From positions 1 through 64,000 of the forward strand of contig NZ_JACXGQ010000008.1 of NCBI RefSeq assembly GCF_022096995.1: a stretch of 64,000 nucleotides of DNA, read 5' to 3'. Shown in pieces: positions 61,974-64,000 of the stretch. Origin of the DNA: Yoonia sp. I 8.24. Its GTDB lineage: Bacteria > Pseudomonadota > Alphaproteobacteria > Rhodobacterales > Rhodobacteraceae. A program made the position numbers and the translations under genes. Below the pieces are notes generated by a model, which searched no databases, was not told where the DNA came from, and saw nothing but the letters and a program-made list of their open reading frames with translations. Position 1 is the first letter of the stretch. Each line of letters begins with the position of its first letter.

Positions 61974-63680
61974 TTAACGTTCAGTTAGCTTGAGCTCAAT
62001 CCGCCGGTTCTGCGCGCGTGCTTCGGGCGTGTCTTCGGGGTTGATGGGCTGGAACTCACCAAACCCATTTGCCGCCAAACGGCGTGGGTCGATATCCAAA
62101 TCCTCTGACATAAAGCGCACCACAGAAAGTGCGCGTGCTTGGCTGAGTTCCCAATTGTCACGGTAGCGACCGCCGCCGCTCACGGGGATGTTGTCGGTAT
62201 GCCCGTCAACGCGGATGACCCAATCAATGCCAGATGGGATATCGTCAGCGATGCCACGTAAGATACCTGCAATATTTGCGATTTCAGCCTCGCCCAGCGC
62301 AGATAGGCGCGCGCTGCCGGGCTCAAAAAGAACCTCCGAAGAAAACACAAACCGGTCGCCTTCGATCCGCACGCGGTCTTGGCCTTCAAGGATTTGGCGC
62401 AGTTCGCCAAAGAAATCGGATTTAAACTGTTCGAGGTTCTGGGCTTCGGCCTGCAATCGCTCGGCCTCTTCGGCAAGGCGCGCTGCTTCGGCTTCAAGCC
62501 GAACACGTTCGGCCTCTTCGAGGGCCCGGCGCTGGCGTTCTTCGGAGACGACACGCGCCAACGCGGTGTTGAGCTGTGATCCAAGTGTTTCGATCTGGAC
62601 CTGCGCCTCGCGGTCGGATTCTTCCGCGAGGTTAAGAAGGCTTTGCAAGCTTGCGACCTGTGTGCGCATTTCTGCGATCTGTTCGTTCATCAATGCGACT
62701 TGGCGCTGGCTTTCTGCGGAAAGCGCTTCTTCAGCTGCAAGGGCGTCGTTTGCGATCGCAATAAGCTCGGCTTGGCGTGCGGCTTCGGAGGTTCGCACAT
62801 CTTGATCGCCTTGTACCTGTGCCAATGCGGCGCGGGCTTCGGCCAGTTCGCGTTGCAGCGCATCGTTTTCCCCTGCCGCTTGATTGCGTAGCGCGTCCAA
62901 TTCAGATTGCGCGGCGCGGGCGGCGGCCAGTAAGGTCAGCGTTTCCTCGGCTTCGCGGCGTTGTTGCTCAAGGTTCAGTGTCATCGCCGTTAATTCGGTG
63001 TCGGCGTTGGCGAGCCGTTCGCGCAGGGCCTCGGCGGCGGCGGCATCCGCTAGCTGTGCGATTTCTAGTTCTGATAATTCTGCTGCCTGTTCTGACGCCA
63101 CGGATTCTAGATCGGCAACCATTGATTCAAGTGCTTCGCGGCGCGCGGCAGCAAGGCGCGCTGCTTCGGCACCGCTGTCGATTTCTTCGCGGGCTTGGGC
63201 CAACGCGAGGTTCAGCGCGTCTTGATCGGACAACAGTTGCGATTTTTCGTCTTCTAGCGCGGTAATACTTGCAAGCGCGGCCGCCCGGTCGGATAGCAAC
63301 CCTGCAACTTGCGCTTCGAACGCTGTGATGTCGGTTTGCGCTTGCGCTAATGCCGCGTCCTGTGCGTCCCGGTCGGCCAAAAGCGATACGATCCGATTGG
63401 CTTGTCGGGTGGATTCTGCGTTGGCAGCATCAAGATCGGCTGACAATGCAGTGTTGCGATCTTGCGCGAGCCCAAGGGTGCTGGCCAGCGCCGCGACCTC
63501 AATGTTGAGCGCTTCAAGTTCGCTTTCTTGGCCGGTAATCGTTTGGCGCAGCACAAATTGGATCACCATGAAAATGGTCAGCACAAACATCAACACCAGC
63601 AAGAGCCCAGTCATCGCGTCAACAAAGCCCGGCCAGATGGCGTTTTGGAAACGGTTGGATTTTCTGCGGCTCAGCGCCAT
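61974..63680 (-). CDS. MotB/OmpA-like protein with a long coiled coil
   Basis: A 568-residue protein. One N-terminal membrane helix follows a basic start (AIWPGFVDAMTGLLLVLMFVLTIF), in MotB/TolR position with an Asp in front (FVDAM). Residues about 50-420 are almost pure coiled coil, rich in Ala, Glu, Gln and Leu. The C-terminal OmpA domain has EVLFEPGSARL, VDGHTDNIPV and NWELSQARALSVVRFM, which bind peptidoglycan. It lies three bases behind a MotA/ExbB-like gene, so the pair is probably an ion-driven motor-like complex of unknown job, not the flagellar stator. Confidence 0.85.
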   Translation of the reverse strand: MALSRRKSNRFQNAIWPGFVDAMTGLLLVLMFVLTIFMVIQFVLRQTITGQESELEALNIEVAALASTLGLAQDRNTALSADLDAANAESTRQANRIVSLLADRDAQDAALAQAQTDITAFEAQVAGLLSDRAAALASITALEDEKSQLLSDQDALNLALAQAREEIDSGAEAARLAAARREALESMVADLESVASEQAAELSELEIAQLADAAAAEALRERLANADTELTAMTLNLEQQRREAEETLTLLAAARAAQSELDALRNQAAGENDALQRELAEARAALAQVQGDQDVRTSEAARQAELIAIANDALAAEEALSAESQRQVALMNEQIAEMRTQVASLQSLLNLAEESDREAQVQIETLGSQLNTALARVVSEERQRRALEEAERVRLEAEAARLAEEAERLQAEAQNLEQFKSDFFGELRQILEGQDRVRIEGDRFVFSSEVLFEPGSARLSALGEAEIANIAGILRGIADDIPSGIDWVIRVDGHTDNIPVSGGGRYRDNWELSQARALSVVRFMSEDLDIDPRRLAANGFGEFQPINPEDTPEARAQNRRIELKLTER

Positions 63681-63683
63681 GGG

Positions 63684-64000
63684 TTAGCCCCGTTCCCGGA
63701 TCGCACTGGCCAGATTGGCCAGATCCATACGTAGATCGCCGATCGCTTCTTGGCGTCCAGCGGACATTTCTTCGAGGATGCGTAACATTTGCACGTCGAT
63801 TGACCGCAGGCGCATCCGGCTTTCGGCGTCGATGCCTTCCATGCCGCTATCATCAAGCTTTTTGATCAGCTTTTCTTGCCCGTCTGCGATCCGTTCAAAG
63901 ACGTTGTTATTGCTGCTTGCTGTTGTGATATGCGCAAGCTGTTCGACTGCGGCTGCAAGTTTGGCAAAGCGTTGATCGGTTTGTTCGCGATCCGCGTCGT
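63684..64000 (-). CDS. MotA/TolQ/ExbB-like proton-channel protein, C-terminal part (partial)
   Basis: Only the last 105 codons are visible; the 5' part lies outside. The translation is a helical, charged cytoplasmic tail (FERIADGQEKLIKKL, RMRLRSIDVQMLRILEEMSAGRQEAIGDLR). No membrane segment is within reach. Identity is inferred from the partner: MotB/TolR-like genes with this arrangement follow MotA/ExbB-like ones, with a three-base gap. Confidence 0.6.
   Translation of the reverse strand, partial: DADREQTDQRFAKLAAAVEQLAHITTASSNNNVFERIADGQEKLIKKLDDSGMEGIDAESRMRLRSIDVQMLRILEEMSAGRQEAIGDLRMDLANLASAIRERG

Noticed and set aside
1-64000. CRISPR arrays or a large multi-gene defence island
   Set aside because: No regularly spaced repeats and no cas, toxin-antitoxin or phage structural genes were seen. 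The only evident defence genes are the R-M pair on the tRNA-Leu island.

Overview
This window looks like chromosomal DNA of a marine alphaproteobacterium of the Rhodobacterales (Roseobacter group). The gene content points there: a DddL-type DMSP lyase, a PetP/PetR regulator pair, a RutR-controlled reductive pyrimidine pathway, a NaChBac-like sodium channel, an NDUFA9-like NAD(P)-binding protein, and xseB-ispA-dxs downstream of a histone-deacetylase-like gene. The placement is inferred from gene content read by eye; no database search was run.

Layout. 1-1651: end of an unknown gene with its terminator, an unknown two-helix membrane protein, and tag (DNA repair). 1623-3385: decayed DNA with remnants of a sulfatase-superfamily hydrolase and a metallophosphoesterase. 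3386-8517: a compact genomic island inserted in the 3' end of tRNA-Leu(CAG). It is flanked by a 17-bp repeat of the tRNA end (one mismatch) and carries a P4-type integrase, a cytosine-5 DNA methyltransferase with an overlapping restriction endonuclease, a second truncated integrase, and an internally deleted IS21-family element. 8751-18110: NDUFA9-like gene, uppP, and the glutamate synthase genes gltD and gltB, separated by two tandem paralogous secreted Cys-containing proteins. 18148-24633: housekeeping and small-function genes (HxlR regulator with membrane protein, mtgA, GST, queG, fatty-acid desaturase, EamA exporter). 24630-30854: ilvE, petP-petR, an HDAC-like deacetylase, xseB-ispA-dxs. 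30861-33295: sodium channel, a membrane protein, and a YeeZ-like epimerase.

33550-44126 is a pyrimidine-degradation locus. PreT/PreA reduce uracil or thymine, a dihydropyrimidinase opens the ring, and a zinc amidohydrolase removes the carbamoyl group. A TetR/RutR-type repressor is encoded divergently, with a perfect TTGACCA-N2-TGGTCAA palindrome before the hydrolase. An NMT1/THI5-type ABC transporter (ATPase, two permeases, binding protein) lies in the same direction. A small lipoprotein and a GNAT acetyltransferase are embedded among these genes.

44318-55914: a small membrane peptide, panB-panC, a polyprenyl-sugar-type set (GT2, GtrA, large GT-C-like membrane protein), a stand-alone hydantoinase-A/oxoprolinase family protein, and a CDP-alcohol phosphatidyltransferase followed by an ABC importer, resembling E. 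coli ynjF and ynjBCD. 55911-64000: two methyltransferases, gloB, clpA, dddL, and a MotA/ExbB-like plus MotB/OmpA-like coiled-coil pair cut by the window edge.

Most intergenic gaps are short and many genes overlap by 1-8 bases, so most of the window is in operons. No CRISPR array or rRNA was seen, and tRNA-Leu is the only RNA gene found. The less ordinary parts are the tRNA-Leu island, the secreted pair inside the glutamate synthase locus, the extra genes in the pyrimidine operon, and the ynj-like cluster.
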